From Neptunomonas qingdaonensis (GTDB lineage: Bacteria > Pseudomonadota > Gammaproteobacteria > Pseudomonadales > Balneatricaceae): a stretch of DNA of 64,000 nucleotides. This document shows, piece by piece, positions 52,840 through 62,404 of this stretch. The notes below the pieces were generated by a model, which was given only the letters and a program-made list of their open reading frames with translations, did not search any database and was not told where the DNA came from. Location of the stretch: assembly GCF_900113275.1 (NCBI RefSeq), contig NZ_FOOU01000015.1, positions 43,724 through 107,723 on the forward strand, written 5' to 3'. The position numbers were made by a program, and so were the translations under genes. Within the stretch, counting starts at the first letter, position 1. Each line of letters begins with the position of its first letter.

Positions 52840-53853
52840 TTATGAAAACTCATGCTTCAAATCAAGCGTGGATCGCACACCCAAACTCTCATAATGTTCA
52901 TCAAGAAAAGCCTTGGCTGATTCACGGCCAATATCACGCAGATGTGTCAAAAATTCCCACTCAGAATTCATTTTACTGGAAGCTGACAATGGGTTTAGCT
53001 GCTCGGTAGCTTCGATCCTATGCACTAATATGTCAGCGTAATGTTCTTTATCCAGTTTGTTCTCTTGTAACAATCGATGCACAAACTCAACGCTACGCAA
53101 CTCTCTTAACAACGATGAGTTGAACGATATTTCATTAACCCGATTAAGTATATCCCGCGCGGTTTTCGGCGTTTCGTTACGCTCAATCGGATTCACCTGC
53201 ACGATTAATACATCTCTGGACTTAGTCGTATGAAACAAAGGATACAGAGGTGGATTTCCAACATAACCACCGTCCCAATAAGGGACGCCATCAATTTCAA
53301 CGGCTTGGTAGAGGAAGGGTAAACACGCAGAAGCTAAGATCATATCCGCCGTCAGGTCTTTACGCTCAAAAACTTTTATCTTGCCCGAATGGACGTTGGT
53401 CGCCGCAATAAACAGTTTTAACACGCTACATGCTCTAACCTTTTCGAAGTCGATACTGGACTCAACCAATTCACGTAACGGATTAATATTCAGCGGATTA
53501 GTATCATAGGGAGAAGCAACCCGGCTGAACAGATCAAGCATCATATAAGCGGGAGAGTCATCCATGCTCCAGCTACCTGTCAGAATACCCAAAGGACTTC
53601 GCTTAATGGGGCTAAACCTTCCCATATGCGACACCTGCTGCCAGAATTGCTCAAGTGCGGCGCGAGCACCATCCGCGCCACCGTCCATATACCCTTGAGC
53701 CAACACAACAGCATTCATTGCACCCGCGCTAGTACCCGAAATGCCCTCTACACTGACACGCCCATCTTCCATAAAATAATCCAGCACTCCCCAGGTAAAC
53801 GCCCCATGTGAGCCACCACCCTGCAGTGCCAGATTGACCGATTTTTTACGCAT
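52840..53853 (-). CDS. Patatin-like phospholipase
   Basis: 337 residues. The patatin elements are all present: glycine-rich oxyanion loop LQGGGSHGAFTWGVLD (10-25), nucleophile elbow GTSAG with Ser42, and the DGG motif in WDGGYVGNPPL with Asp194 for the Ser-Asp dyad. No signal peptide is seen, so it acts in the cytoplasm or at the inner membrane face on lipids. In polyhydroxybutyrate-producing relatives patatin-like proteins lie near hydroxybutyrate dehydrogenase genes, as here: BDH begins on the other side and is transcribed in the same direction upstream of it (54714-53932), 78 bases away. A role as a PHB depolymerase partner is possible; a phospholipase is the safer call. Confidence 0.9.
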   Translation of the reverse strand: MRKKSVNLALQGGGSHGAFTWGVLDYFMEDGRVSVEGISGTSAGAMNAVVLAQGYMDGGADGARAALEQFWQQVSHMGRFSPIKRSPLGILTGSWSMDDSPAYMMLDLFSRVASPYDTNPLNINPLRELVESSIDFEKVRACSVLKLFIAATNVHSGKIKVFERKDLTADMILASACLPFLYQAVEIDGVPYWDGGYVGNPPLYPLFHTTKSRDVLIVQVNPIERNETPKTARDILNRVNEISFNSSLLRELRSVEFVHRLLQENKLDKEHYADILVHRIEATEQLNPLSASSKMNSEWEFLTHLRDIGRESAKAFLDEHYESLGVRSTLDLKHEFS

Positions 53854-53931
53854 CCGTGTAGTCTTCCTTGTAAAGGTTGTTGAGCTTAAGTGCTTTATTC
53901 GCTGATAGTAGAGAATTTCAAATTCAATTTC

Positions 53932-54714
53932 CTACTGTGCAGTCCAGCCGCCTTCAACAGGAAGCGTCGTTCCGGTGATAGATGCCGCTCCGTCGCTGCA
54001 AAGGAACACGGCAACCGCTGCAACCTCATCAACTGTGACAAACTTTTTCGTCGGTTGTGCTTTAAGCATCACATCCTGTTTAACCTGCTCTTCTGTAATC
54101 CCACGTGCTTTAGCTGTATCGGCCACTTGCTTTTCTACCAATGGCGTCCAGACATAACCCGGCGCAATCGCATTAACCGTAGTGCCAAACTCAGCCAATT
54201 CCAATGCAACCGTTTTAGTCAGGCCAGCGATGCCGTGCTTAGCCGCTACATAAGCCGATTTAAAGGGAGAAGCAACCAAGGCATGCGCAGAGGCGGTATT
54301 AATAATACGTCCCCAGCCACGCTGCTTCATGCCAGGAATAACAGCCTTTGTCGAATGGAAGGCAGCCGTCAGGTTAATCGCGATAATGGCATCCCACTTA
54401 TCTTCGGGAAAATCTTCAACAGGCGAGACGAACTGGATACCCGCATTGTTAACCAGAATATCGACAGAACCGAAAGCCTGCTCTGCTTTAGCGATCATGC
54501 CGGCTATTTCATCTGACTTCAGCATGTTTGCTGCAGAGAATAGAACCTGAACATCAAAATCAGCCTGGATAGATGCTCTGATCGCTTCGTTCTCTTGCGG
54601 GTTTCCTAAGCCATTAATCATGACATTAGCACCCTGCTGAGCCAGCCCGCGTGCTATTGCCAAACCAATTCCAGAAGTAGAACCCGTCACAACCGCATTT
54701 TTACCTGTCAGCAT
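53932..54714 (-). CDS. bdhA: 3-Hydroxybutyrate dehydrogenase
   Basis: 260 residues from the ATG at 54714 (AGGAATGG upstream); the longer frame to 54786 is not supported. It is a classical SDR: TGSTSGIGLAIARGLA, NNAGIQFVSPVEDF, with Ser142, Tyr155 and Lys159 (YVAAKHG) and GYVWTPLVEKQV, all close to bacterial BDH. The enzyme interconverts (R)-3-hydroxybutyrate and acetoacetate with NAD+. Together with the phasin gene at 12423 it indicates PHB or ketone-body use. The patatin gene follows downstream on the same strand. Confidence 0.93.
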   Translation of the reverse strand: MLTGKNAVVTGSTSGIGLAIARGLAQQGANVMINGLGNPQENEAIRASIQADFDVQVLFSAANMLKSDEIAGMIAKAEQAFGSVDILVNNAGIQFVSPVEDFPEDKWDAIIAINLTAAFHSTKAVIPGMKQRGWGRIINTASAHALVASPFKSAYVAAKHGIAGLTKTVALELAEFGTTVNAIAPGYVWTPLVEKQVADTAKARGITEEQVKQDVMLKAQPTKKFVTVDEVAAVAVFLCSDGAASITGTTLPVEGGWTAQ

Positions 54715-54898
54715 TATCCATTCCTTATAAAAGTCATTATTCAAAGCCTGAGTCCAACAGCAAAACTGCCAGCCAACTTGATGCAAAGCACAACATTAAC
54801 ACAGCTTTGCAATACACAAGATTAACATAATTACTGCAGTGCACAAATCCCTCTTAATGAGGGGCAGAGCACCTTTACTTATATTTAATCCCTGAATT

Positions 54899-56245
54899 TT
54901 AAAGCAAAAATAGTGTACCTAAGCCAAGAAACGTAACGAATCCCACCACATCGGTAACGGTTGTCAGTATCACTGAACCCGACAAAGCCGGATCAATCTT
55001 CATTTTATCCAGTAACACAGGAATCAGGACGCCAGAGAAAGCCGCCGCAACGATATTGATAGCAATCGCCGCAGCAATCACGATGCCGATCATCATATCC
55101 GAGAACCAATACGCGACAATCCCACCGATGGCAAACGCCCATAAAATGCCGTTAAAACCACCTACACTTAACTCTTTAATAAGCAAAGGTGAGAGGTTAC
55201 CTCTGGATATCTGCCCCAAAGCAATACCACGAATAATCAGTGTCAGCGTTTGGCTACCAGCGATCCCGCCCATTGAAGCAACTATCGGCATTAATACAGC
55301 CAGTGCGACCACTTGCTGCAGCGTAGCTTCAAATAAACCAATAGCCCATGAAGCAAGAAATGCCGTCAATAGATTGATCCCGAGCCATGTTGCCCGGCGC
55401 ATCGAACTTTTCCAGACAGGTGAAAACAGGTCTTCATCTTCGGACAAACCAGCTCTGGCCATTTGCTCAGCATCATGAGTTTCCCGCAGGATCTGAAAAC
55501 CATCCTTGATGGTCATACGACCAATAAGCATACCTTTTGCATCAACAATAGGAAGAAGCACATAATCTGATTTTTCCTGAATTTCGGCACTTTCTTCTAA
55601 ACTGGTTTCTGCGGCTAATGGCTCTGCATCCTCATCCAACAACTCTACGAGTGGAATATGCCCCGGCGAGCCAAACGTACTGTGCAAAGGGACTGTTCCT
55701 GCATAACGCCCAGCCCGATCCGTCAGAAATAATGCATCCGTACATTCCGGAATATCACGACGCAACAAACGTAAGGCGTCATAAACCTTCGCATTTTGAG
55801 GCAGAATCAATAGATTATGATCGGCATAACGACCTATTTGATTGTCGTTATATTGGCTACTGTGCTCGAAAAACTGCCGCTGCTTTTGATTCATCTGCTG
55901 CAAAGCAAGATCGATCAGATGCTCTGGTAGAGAATCAGACAGCTCTATCAGGTCTTCCGGCGACAACCGCCCGAAAAGCTGTTCAAGCATATCGGAAGGC
56001 AATGTATTGATAATCGACAGACGTGCATCCGAACGCATATCAACAAGCACTTCGGCCTGCATCTCAACAGGAACCAACTGCCACTGCGACAACCGCTCTT
56101 CAGTCGGCAAGGCTTCTAATAACAATGCCCATTGATCATACTCAAGATCTTCTAGCTGATCCTGTAGTGCTTCTTTATCAAAGTCTGTGCCAGACTCTTC
56201 TGAGTTAACAATGAGGTCTACCAGAGGGCCTATATCGTCTGACAT
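54899..56245 (-). CDS. mgtE: Magnesium transporter MgtE
   Basis: 448 residues, the family's usual length. The N-terminal helical superhelix domain (DYEQWALLLEALPTEERLSQWQLVP region) is followed by two CBS-type segments (about 130-250, with VYDALRLLRRDIPECTDALF and GMLIGRMTIKDGF) and five membrane helices from about residue 285, including the conserved VLMPIVASMGGIAGSQTLTLIIRG pore helix. The cytosolic part gates the channel by Mg2+. No M-box-like riboswitch was seen upstream. The ATG follows CACAGG. The gene stands alone. Confidence 0.96.
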   Translation of the reverse strand: MSDDIGPLVDLIVNSEESGTDFDKEALQDQLEDLEYDQWALLLEALPTEERLSQWQLVPVEMQAEVLVDMRSDARLSIINTLPSDMLEQLFGRLSPEDLIELSDSLPEHLIDLALQQMNQKQRQFFEHSSQYNDNQIGRYADHNLLILPQNAKVYDALRLLRRDIPECTDALFLTDRAGRYAGTVPLHSTFGSPGHIPLVELLDEDAEPLAAETSLEESAEIQEKSDYVLLPIVDAKGMLIGRMTIKDGFQILRETHDAEQMARAGLSEDEDLFSPVWKSSMRRATWLGINLLTAFLASWAIGLFEATLQQVVALAVLMPIVASMGGIAGSQTLTLIIRGIALGQISRGNLSPLLIKELSVGGFNGILWAFAIGGIVAYWFSDMMIGIVIAAAIAINIVAAAFSGVLIPVLLDKMKIDPALSGSVILTTVTDVVGFVTFLGLGTLFLL

Positions 56246-56553
56246 ATGTCAAAAACCTGTGAGTAATATGAGCTGATAAGACTGCCATGATTTGCGCAAC
56301 ATAACCAATAAATTAGCCGCTAGCGCACAAAAAATTTTTGCTTGATCAGGTATTTACCCAAGCGTCCTGCGCAACACAACGGCTGCAAAGCAAACCGCAA
56401 AAAAGGGCTCTTGATAAACGCGCTTTCATCCGCACTTATTTGACGGCCAAATGGGTGACTTCATACAGATTTTCTGTCATCTATTAGATTTAAACCTACT
56501 ACCTCTAGTCTAAATTCGTTATTCTTCTAGGAATTCTTTAGTGATTATTCAGC
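56246..56553. other. Gene-free divergent region between mgtE and the TonB-dependent receptor
   Basis: About 308 bases, AT-rich, with several near-repeats such as TAGATTTAAACC and AGTCTAAATTCG around 56485-56515. Promoters for mgtE and the receptor operon must lie here. No riboswitch, Fur box or tRNA was identified with confidence. Confidence 0.4.
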
Positions 56554-56643
56554 ATGCTAGATTGGGCTCTGACAAACAATGGATTTATTATTGAAGCAGT
56601 GATTATGCTGGCCATCATTATTTATGTTGGCACACGCATCTAG
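56554..56643 (+). CDS. Possible 29-residue single-helix membrane peptide
   Basis: The frame encodes MLDWALTNNGFIIEAVIMLAI with a tail of IIYVGTRI and then TAG: a hydrophobic helix ending in a basic residue, like many small membrane proteins. It lies just upstream of the TonB-dependent receptor on the same strand. No good ribosome site precedes it (AGGAA is about 20 bases upstream), so it may be chance. Confidence 0.3.
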   Translation: MLDWALTNNGFIIEAVIMLAIIIYVGTRI

Positions 56644-56667
56644 TAATACTTAAATATCAGGTGTCAT

Positions 56668-58779
56668 ATGATTTATCCGCGCTTGGATCGTGTTCAGCAA
56701 CTTCTATTATCTATCGCTTTATCCATCCCGAGTATCGCCTGCCACGCTTATAGTGAAACCGACTTGTTCAGTGATATACCCGAAATAGTCTCCGCTACAC
56801 GTATCTCTCAGGATATTTCGGAAGTGCCGGTATCAACCACTGTCATTACCCAGGAACTAATACAAGCATCCGGGGCCCTTGATATTGCGGACTTATTTAA
56901 GCTGGTTCCTGGCTTTCAGGTATATACACCCAATGCGAATAAATACGCCGTTACCTATCATGGAGCGTCTGGTGAGTTCCCAAGAAATCTGGATGTCCGT
57001 ATTAACGGACGCCCCGTCTATATACCCTTACTCTCGACTGTTGCCTGGAACACACTAGGAGTATCTATCCATGATATTCAACGTATAGAAGTGGTGCGAG
57101 GCTCCAATGTACCCTCTTATGGGTCAAATGCGCTGATGGGTGCAATCAATATCATCACAAAAACTCCGATAGATCAGCCATCATCTCAGATCACGACAAC
57201 TGTCGGTGCTCAAGGTAAGAGAGACATAACGACAGCGTTTAATGGAAAAGTAAATGATCTGTATTATCGAGTCAGTCTGGGGCATGAACAAAATAACGGT
57301 TTTGACTTTCAACAGGATGGAGAAAATCTCAATTTAGGCAATATCCATCTTGTTTTTACCCCTTCACTTTATGACAGCATTGATTTTACTGCCGGGTTTA
57401 ATAATGGCGCGATTGTCATAGGTGATGGGGGTAATCAAGGTGAATTAAGGGAGTTTCAAGACAGGGAGCACTTTTCCCACTTCCAGCATTTACACTGGAG
57501 CCGCATCATTGATGAAAAAAATGAGCTGAATACTCAGCTTTACCATAACTATTTGGAATTAAAAACCCAATCATTTCCTACGTCCGAACTTTTAAATGAT
57601 CCTGGGTTAATCCAGCTCAATGGCCAATTAGCATTCCTTGCATCAGTCATGGGAAACACTTACCCATTCGCAAGTACTCACGTGAGTGACTTTAACGTTA
57701 ACACCAGCGCAGAAAATGGCAAAACAGAAACCTACGGTGCTGAAATCCAGCATACCTTTTCTCCAAGCAACACTTTCACACTAGCGTCTGGATTAGGATT
57801 ACGTTATGAAAAAGCATCCAGCATTGTACTTTTAGGCCATGATAAAACAGTCGATGAAGAGGTTTATTTTATTTTCAGCAATGCTGAATGGAAACAAACA
57901 GAAAAACTCAGCTGGAATGCAGGGTTCATGTCGGAATTATCCTCAATCACTAAACCTTCTAACTCAATAAGATTTGCATCAAACTACAAACTCACCAATT
58001 CTTTAACGTTACGCGGAGCCATAACCCAAGCGTTCCGCACACCCTCTTTACTGGAAGAAAACGGGCAAACCGCTTACATATTCCCTGAAGGCGTACCTTA
58101 CGACTATGTTTCTTTTGCTAATGACAATATTGAAGCTGAAAAGCTAAACGCTGCAGAACTAGGTATCTTCTGGCTATTTCCACAACAAAGCGGTTTTCTC
58201 GATCTGAAGTTTTTTAACGAACGTATTTCACAGGGACTGGATAACTGGTTTTACGAAGGGCCGATTGACATCAAATCGGCTCAGCAAAAATTTGCCGGTG
58301 CCACGCTTAATGACGAGGTCAGAGAATTACGTAATGCATCTAATCGAAAGTCGCGCGGCGTTGAAATTCAAGCCAGCCTAAAGCCTACCGATAAAGACCT
58401 GATCCACTTCGCTTACAGCTTAAACAAGCTCAGCGGCATTTACAGACGTGGCTCTTATCCTGGGAAGTCCGACCAACGGTATGATGATGCATCACCTCGC
58501 CATACAGCAACGCTATTACTCAATCACCGCTTTACACCCTCGCTGGATACCAGTCTTATTTTTAATTATATGTCAGATGTGACGTGGTTAGGTTCAAATG
58601 TAAAAGAAAGCTATAAGACAACTGACCTCAAAGTGTCTAAATCTTTTCACTTAAGCCACAACAGGCAATTAACGACCAGCCTCTTAGTCAAAAACATGTT
58701 TGATCAGCAGTACTCAGAATTTCAGATTAAAAACCTGTATGACCGACGTCTATACTTAACAATGACGTTAGATTTTTAA
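56668..58779 (+). CDS. TonB-dependent outer-membrane receptor
   Basis: 703 residues. A signal peptide (LLLSIALSIPSIACHA) precedes the plug: PEIVSATRISQDISEVPVSTTVITQELIQASGALDIADLFKLVPGFQ, VRGSNVPSYGSNALMGAINIITK, then the barrel with aromatic strand ends and a C-terminal RRLYLTMTLDF closing strand. TonB-dependent receptors pass large or scarce ligands such as iron chelates, cobalamin or oligosaccharides. The next two genes encode a periplasmic binding protein and a hybrid kinase, so the receptor may serve detection of the ligand as well as uptake. No ABC permease or ATPase follows. AGGTG is five bases before the ATG. Confidence 0.94.
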   Translation: MIYPRLDRVQQLLLSIALSIPSIACHAYSETDLFSDIPEIVSATRISQDISEVPVSTTVITQELIQASGALDIADLFKLVPGFQVYTPNANKYAVTYHGASGEFPRNLDVRINGRPVYIPLLSTVAWNTLGVSIHDIQRIEVVRGSNVPSYGSNALMGAINIITKTPIDQPSSQITTTVGAQGKRDITTAFNGKVNDLYYRVSLGHEQNNGFDFQQDGENLNLGNIHLVFTPSLYDSIDFTAGFNNGAIVIGDGGNQGELREFQDREHFSHFQHLHWSRIIDEKNELNTQLYHNYLELKTQSFPTSELLNDPGLIQLNGQLAFLASVMGNTYPFASTHVSDFNVNTSAENGKTETYGAEIQHTFSPSNTFTLASGLGLRYEKASSIVLLGHDKTVDEEVYFIFSNAEWKQTEKLSWNAGFMSELSSITKPSNSIRFASNYKLTNSLTLRGAITQAFRTPSLLEENGQTAYIFPEGVPYDYVSFANDNIEAEKLNAAELGIFWLFPQQSGFLDLKFFNERISQGLDNWFYEGPIDIKSAQQKFAGATLNDEVRELRNASNRKSRGVEIQASLKPTDKDLIHFAYSLNKLSGIYRRGSYPGKSDQRYDDASPRHTATLLLNHRFTPSLDTSLIFNYMSDVTWLGSNVKESYKTTDLKVSKSFHLSHNRQLTTSLLVKNMFDQQYSEFQIKNLYDRRLYLTMTLDF

Positions 58780-58806
58780 CACCTCTGGCAAGGACTGCCC
58801 TAAAAT

Positions 58807-59736
58807 ATGAACAACAGAAAGTGGGATATAACAAAAATAAGACTGGTAACAATAGTTGCCATCCTCTTATTTACATCCATTTTTTGTCAGGCTTTTGCTG
58901 CCAGTAAGCTAACGATACTAGTTAGCTCTGAAAGTCCAGCTTACAAGGTCGTGGTTCGAACTATTCATAGGACACTCCAGTCAGATATTCAAATTGAGGA
59001 ATACACACCAGCAACCATTGACACTATTCCTGCGCCTCCACAACTGCTCTTAACAGTAGGATCTGCCGCATTTAAACTAGCCTTAGAGAAATTTCCGGAA
59101 GCGCCGGTTATTGCCAGCTTTTTGCCTCGTAGAGTCTTTGAGCAATTACTAAGCAACTCGCCAAGAAGTCTGCAAAACACAACTGCTATCTTTATTGACC
59201 AATCAATGCTTCGACAATTAACCTTAGCGCGCTTAATTGCTCCAAATGGAACAAGCATCGGCACTGTTTTTGGAGCCTCATCGATAAAGGAAAGTCAGCG
59301 CCTCCATAAAGCAGCGGAAGAAACCGGATTCAGGATAAAATCAGTGCAGCTTAACCCTGATGATAATCCTGTTAACACCTTGCGACCCGTTATTCAGGAA
59401 ACGGATATCTTTTTAGCGATTCCCGATAAATCAGCCTTCAATCGCGCCAGCGCCAAGTGGTCTTTATTTATGACACTGCGAGGGAGAAAACCACTTATCG
59501 GCTTTTCTGAAAAATACGTAGATGCCGGTGCGCTCGCTGCAGTATTTTCATCACCGGAACAAATTGGCACACATACGGCTGAAGCACTAGATGCTTTTAT
59601 AACAACAGGTTCCTGGCCAAAGCCTGAGCACCCGAAATACTTTAGCGTAAAATTAAATTATCAATCTGCACACACCATACAGATCCAGCTTCCAAACACT
59701 GACACCTTGCAACATCATTTGGAAGGGATCAATTAA
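58807..59736 (+). CDS. Periplasmic binding protein, ABC_sub_bind type
   Basis: 309 residues. A membrane/signal helix (VTIVAILLFTSIFCQAFA, cleavage near AFA-ASK) sends it to the periplasm. The mature protein alternates strands and helices in a type I periplasmic fold: KLTILVSSESPAYKVVVRTI, PQLLLTVGSAAFKLALEKFPEAPVIASFLP, IGTVFGASSIKESQRLHKAAEETGFRI, and DIFLAIPDKSAF; this resembles the ABC-transporter substrate-binding family of the TrpX/YckB sort. It sits 27 bases after the receptor and one base before the kinase, so all three are one operon. With no permease nearby, the protein probably presents a ligand to the kinase. Confidence 0.85.
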   Translation: MNNRKWDITKIRLVTIVAILLFTSIFCQAFAASKLTILVSSESPAYKVVVRTIHRTLQSDIQIEEYTPATIDTIPAPPQLLLTVGSAAFKLALEKFPEAPVIASFLPRRVFEQLLSNSPRSLQNTTAIFIDQSMLRQLTLARLIAPNGTSIGTVFGASSIKESQRLHKAAEETGFRIKSVQLNPDDNPVNTLRPVIQETDIFLAIPDKSAFNRASAKWSLFMTLRGRKPLIGFSEKYVDAGALAAVFSSPEQIGTHTAEALDAFITTGSWPKPEHPKYFSVKLNYQSAHTIQIQLPNTDTLQHHLEGIN

Positions 59737-59737
59737 C

Positions 59738-62404
59738 ATGAGTACAGGCTTGTTAGATAAACTCGGAATCAGACAACGTATTTTACTACTGACCCTCTTA
59801 CCGCTTCTCTTTATCTCATTACTGTTAGGTGGATATTTCACCTATACGCGCTTGCATGATGCCGAGCAGTCACTTATAGAAAGAGGGCAGTTACTGGCTC
59901 GGTTAATTGCATCATCGTCAGAATTTGGCTTTATTACTAACAATAACGAATTACTTAAATCGCTCAGTAAAGGCCCTCTCTTAGAGCAGGATGTTGCTGA
60001 TATTTTATTTCTTAACGGCAAATATGAATTAATCTTACGCTCTGATCAATTTAATGTAGATTTAAAAGTATCTGCTGCACAAACATATCAAGAGGGTGAA
60101 TATTGGTATTTCACACAACCTATAGTGACCACGGGTATTCCTTTTTTAGACAATGCCGAATTTCAGGAATCAGAACAGATAGTTGACACGGTAGGTTGGG
60201 TAGTTGTCATACTATCGGAATCAAGAAAAATAAAAAAGGAGGAGCAAATCTTTTTTGCAAACTCCATGCTGCTATTAGTAGGTTTCATTTTTACCTTTTT
60301 TCTTGCTCGACGTTTTGGCAAACGTATCAGCTTACCCATACTCGAACTCACACAAGTAATGGAAAAGATTCAGGCAGGTGATTATGAGGCACGAATAACC
60401 AAGACCTATACCGGAGAGTTCAACTCGCTCGCTTTTGGGCTTAACAACCTCGCGGATACGATCCACACGTCAATCAAAAATCAAGAATCAAGAGTTGAAC
60501 TAGCGACGCGGCGTTTACAATCAACTTTAGACCATTTAGAGCAACAAAATAGTGCCTTAGGAAAAGCACGGAGACGCGCAGATGAGGCAAACAAAGCTAA
60601 AGATGACTTTTTGGCCCGCATGAGCCATGAGCTACGTACTCCCTTAACATCTGTTGTCGGTTTCGCCAAACTACTCCAACAAAGCCCCTGCTCAGATGAA
60701 CAATTAGAAAACATCCGAATCATCAACCGAACATCACAGATGCTACTATCTATTATTGATGACATTCTGGACTTTTCTAAACTCCAGCAAGATGCTATTT
60801 CTATAGAAAATATTCCGTTTAACTTAGTAGAGGTCATCTACGACGTCCTGGAAATGCAAGCACCTCAAGCGCATGAAAAAGGGCTAGAACTGATAGCTAA
60901 TATTCCTGACACAACCTTCCTTGAAGTAGAAGGAGACCCAACAAGGCTGCGACAAATTATTTCCAATATCGTATCCAATGCGGTCAAATTCACAGACAGT
61001 GGCTACGTTGAAGTTCATCTTGAAACAAAACCAATGAATACACAGCAAAGTGTATTCACAATCCGAATTATCGATAGCGGCATTGGTATTCCGCAGGCAC
61101 AGCTCAATCAACTATTTAAGGCCTTTATTCAAGCAGATACATCGATCACACGACGCTTTGGCGGGTCCGGTCTTGGCTTAGTGATTGCCAAAAGACTGAC
61201 AGAGCTTATGGGGGGAACATTATCCATGAGCAGCGAACAAGGCAAAGGGACGACGCTTACACTTGTTCTCGCACTGAAAGTGATACCACAAGAAGAACAG
61301 ATCAATACAAAGGTAGAAAAATTACAAAAATCAGTACTTTATTATGAAGCCAATACGAGCCTGAGCAACGCTCTGAAAATCGAATTAGAAAAACAGATTG
61401 CTACGCTCGTAACGACAAACGACTTAACAAAACTCCTACAGTTAACGCGGACTTACGACACTATCATCTTTGGTATACCTGCTAACCATGAGCTTCAGGA
61501 ATCCGTTCTGGCAGCATTACCACTAATAGAATCTAACGGCACAGAGGTTATCGTACTATCGCCCAATTGTTTGAATCTCCCCATAATGTCGTCCAATATA
61601 TCTATATTAAACAAACCAGTCAGACCGCATCGTATTTATCAGGTGTTAAACAAAGCAGCGAAACTCGAAAAAATCATCCGCGAAGAAAGAAAATCTGAAC
61701 AACAAATAAGAGTTGTGGTGGCTGAAGATAATGAATTTAATAGCATACTGATTAAGAAAATTCTTGATACTTATAATATCCAGACCTACTCAGCCAGCAC
61801 CGGGCTGGAAGCCATTAAACTTGTTCAAGAGCACAAGCCTGACATTGTTTTAATGGATGCACACATGCCCGTGATGGATGGCTTTGAGGCGACTCGGCAG
61901 ATTAAGACGCAGTGGCCAGACCTACCCGTTATTGCATTAACCGCCAACATTATCCCGAGAGAACACACCGCCCTGTATGATGCAGGTATTTCTAAGGTTC
62001 TGCTTAAGCCAATCAATGATAAAGAACTCTTAGACACCATCAAGCGACTCATTCCGGAAGACGTGAATGCGACAGCACAATGCCCCCCATATCCTCCTCA
62101 TACAACTGATATTCTCGAATATGGTGTAGGGCATGACAAAGTACACAAAGAACTACAATCTCTAATACACAAACTCAAGCAAGCTTACGAATTACAGAAC
62201 ATTACTGCTTTAAAAGAGATCAATCATCAACTGGCGGGAATCTCAGGATTATATGAATTACCCGAGATCGAATGTTGCGTTGCAGAAATCCAAGTATTGC
62301 TTGAAAGTCAAATACCAGCTTGGCGCACCATCTGGAAGTACGTATGGCGCCTTACTCGTTTATTAAAAATGCAAAACCAAACCGAAAATCAAAAAGAGCG
62401 GTAA
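59738..62404 (+). CDS. BarA-like hybrid sensor histidine kinase with receiver and Hpt domains
   Basis: 888 residues. TM1 (about 15-35) and TM2 (about 173-190) enclose a BarA-like periplasmic domain (SSSEFGFITNNNELLKSL); HAMP follows (about 192-245), then the kinase with phospho-acceptor His297 (MSHELRTPL), N box NIVSNAVKFTD, G boxes DSGIGIP and GGSGLGLVIAK. Residues about 505-640 form a decayed receiver without the phosphorylatable Asp but with a late NKPVRPHRIYQVLNKA. A full receiver comes next with Asp707 (VLMDAHMPVMDG), and a C-terminal Hpt-like segment with His830 (INHQLAGISGLY). This is a complete phosphorelay missing only the response regulator, which is not in the window. Its gene starts one base after the binding-protein gene. 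Confidence 0.95.
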   Translation: MSTGLLDKLGIRQRILLLTLLPLLFISLLLGGYFTYTRLHDAEQSLIERGQLLARLIASSSEFGFITNNNELLKSLSKGPLLEQDVADILFLNGKYELILRSDQFNVDLKVSAAQTYQEGEYWYFTQPIVTTGIPFLDNAEFQESEQIVDTVGWVVVILSESRKIKKEEQIFFANSMLLLVGFIFTFFLARRFGKRISLPILELTQVMEKIQAGDYEARITKTYTGEFNSLAFGLNNLADTIHTSIKNQESRVELATRRLQSTLDHLEQQNSALGKARRRADEANKAKDDFLARMSHELRTPLTSVVGFAKLLQQSPCSDEQLENIRIINRTSQMLLSIIDDILDFSKLQQDAISIENIPFNLVEVIYDVLEMQAPQAHEKGLELIANIPDTTFLEVEGDPTRLRQIISNIVSNAVKFTDSGYVEVHLETKPMNTQQSVFTIRIIDSGIGIPQAQLNQLFKAFIQADTSITRRFGGSGLGLVIAKRLTELMGGTLSMSSEQGKGTTLTLVLALKVIPQEEQINTKVEKLQKSVLYYEANTSLSNALKIELEKQIATLVTTNDLTKLLQLTRTYDTIIFGIPANHELQESVLAALPLIESNGTEVIVLSPNCLNLPIMSSNISILNKPVRPHRIYQVLNKAAKLEKIIREERKSEQQIRVVVAEDNEFNSILIKKILDTYNIQTYSASTGLEAIKLVQEHKPDIVLMDAHMPVMDGFEATRQIKTQWPDLPVIALTANIIPREHTALYDAGISKVLLKPINDKELLDTIKRLIPEDVNATAQCPPYPPHTTDILEYGVGHDKVHKELQSLIHKLKQAYELQNITALKEINHQLAGISGLYELPEIECCVAEIQVLLESQIPAWRTIWKYVWRLTRLLKMQNQTENQKER

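Noticed and set aside
56246..56553. Mg2+-sensing riboswitch before mgtE
   Set aside because: No recognisable M-box or ykoK conserved core, though a computational covariance search was not possible.
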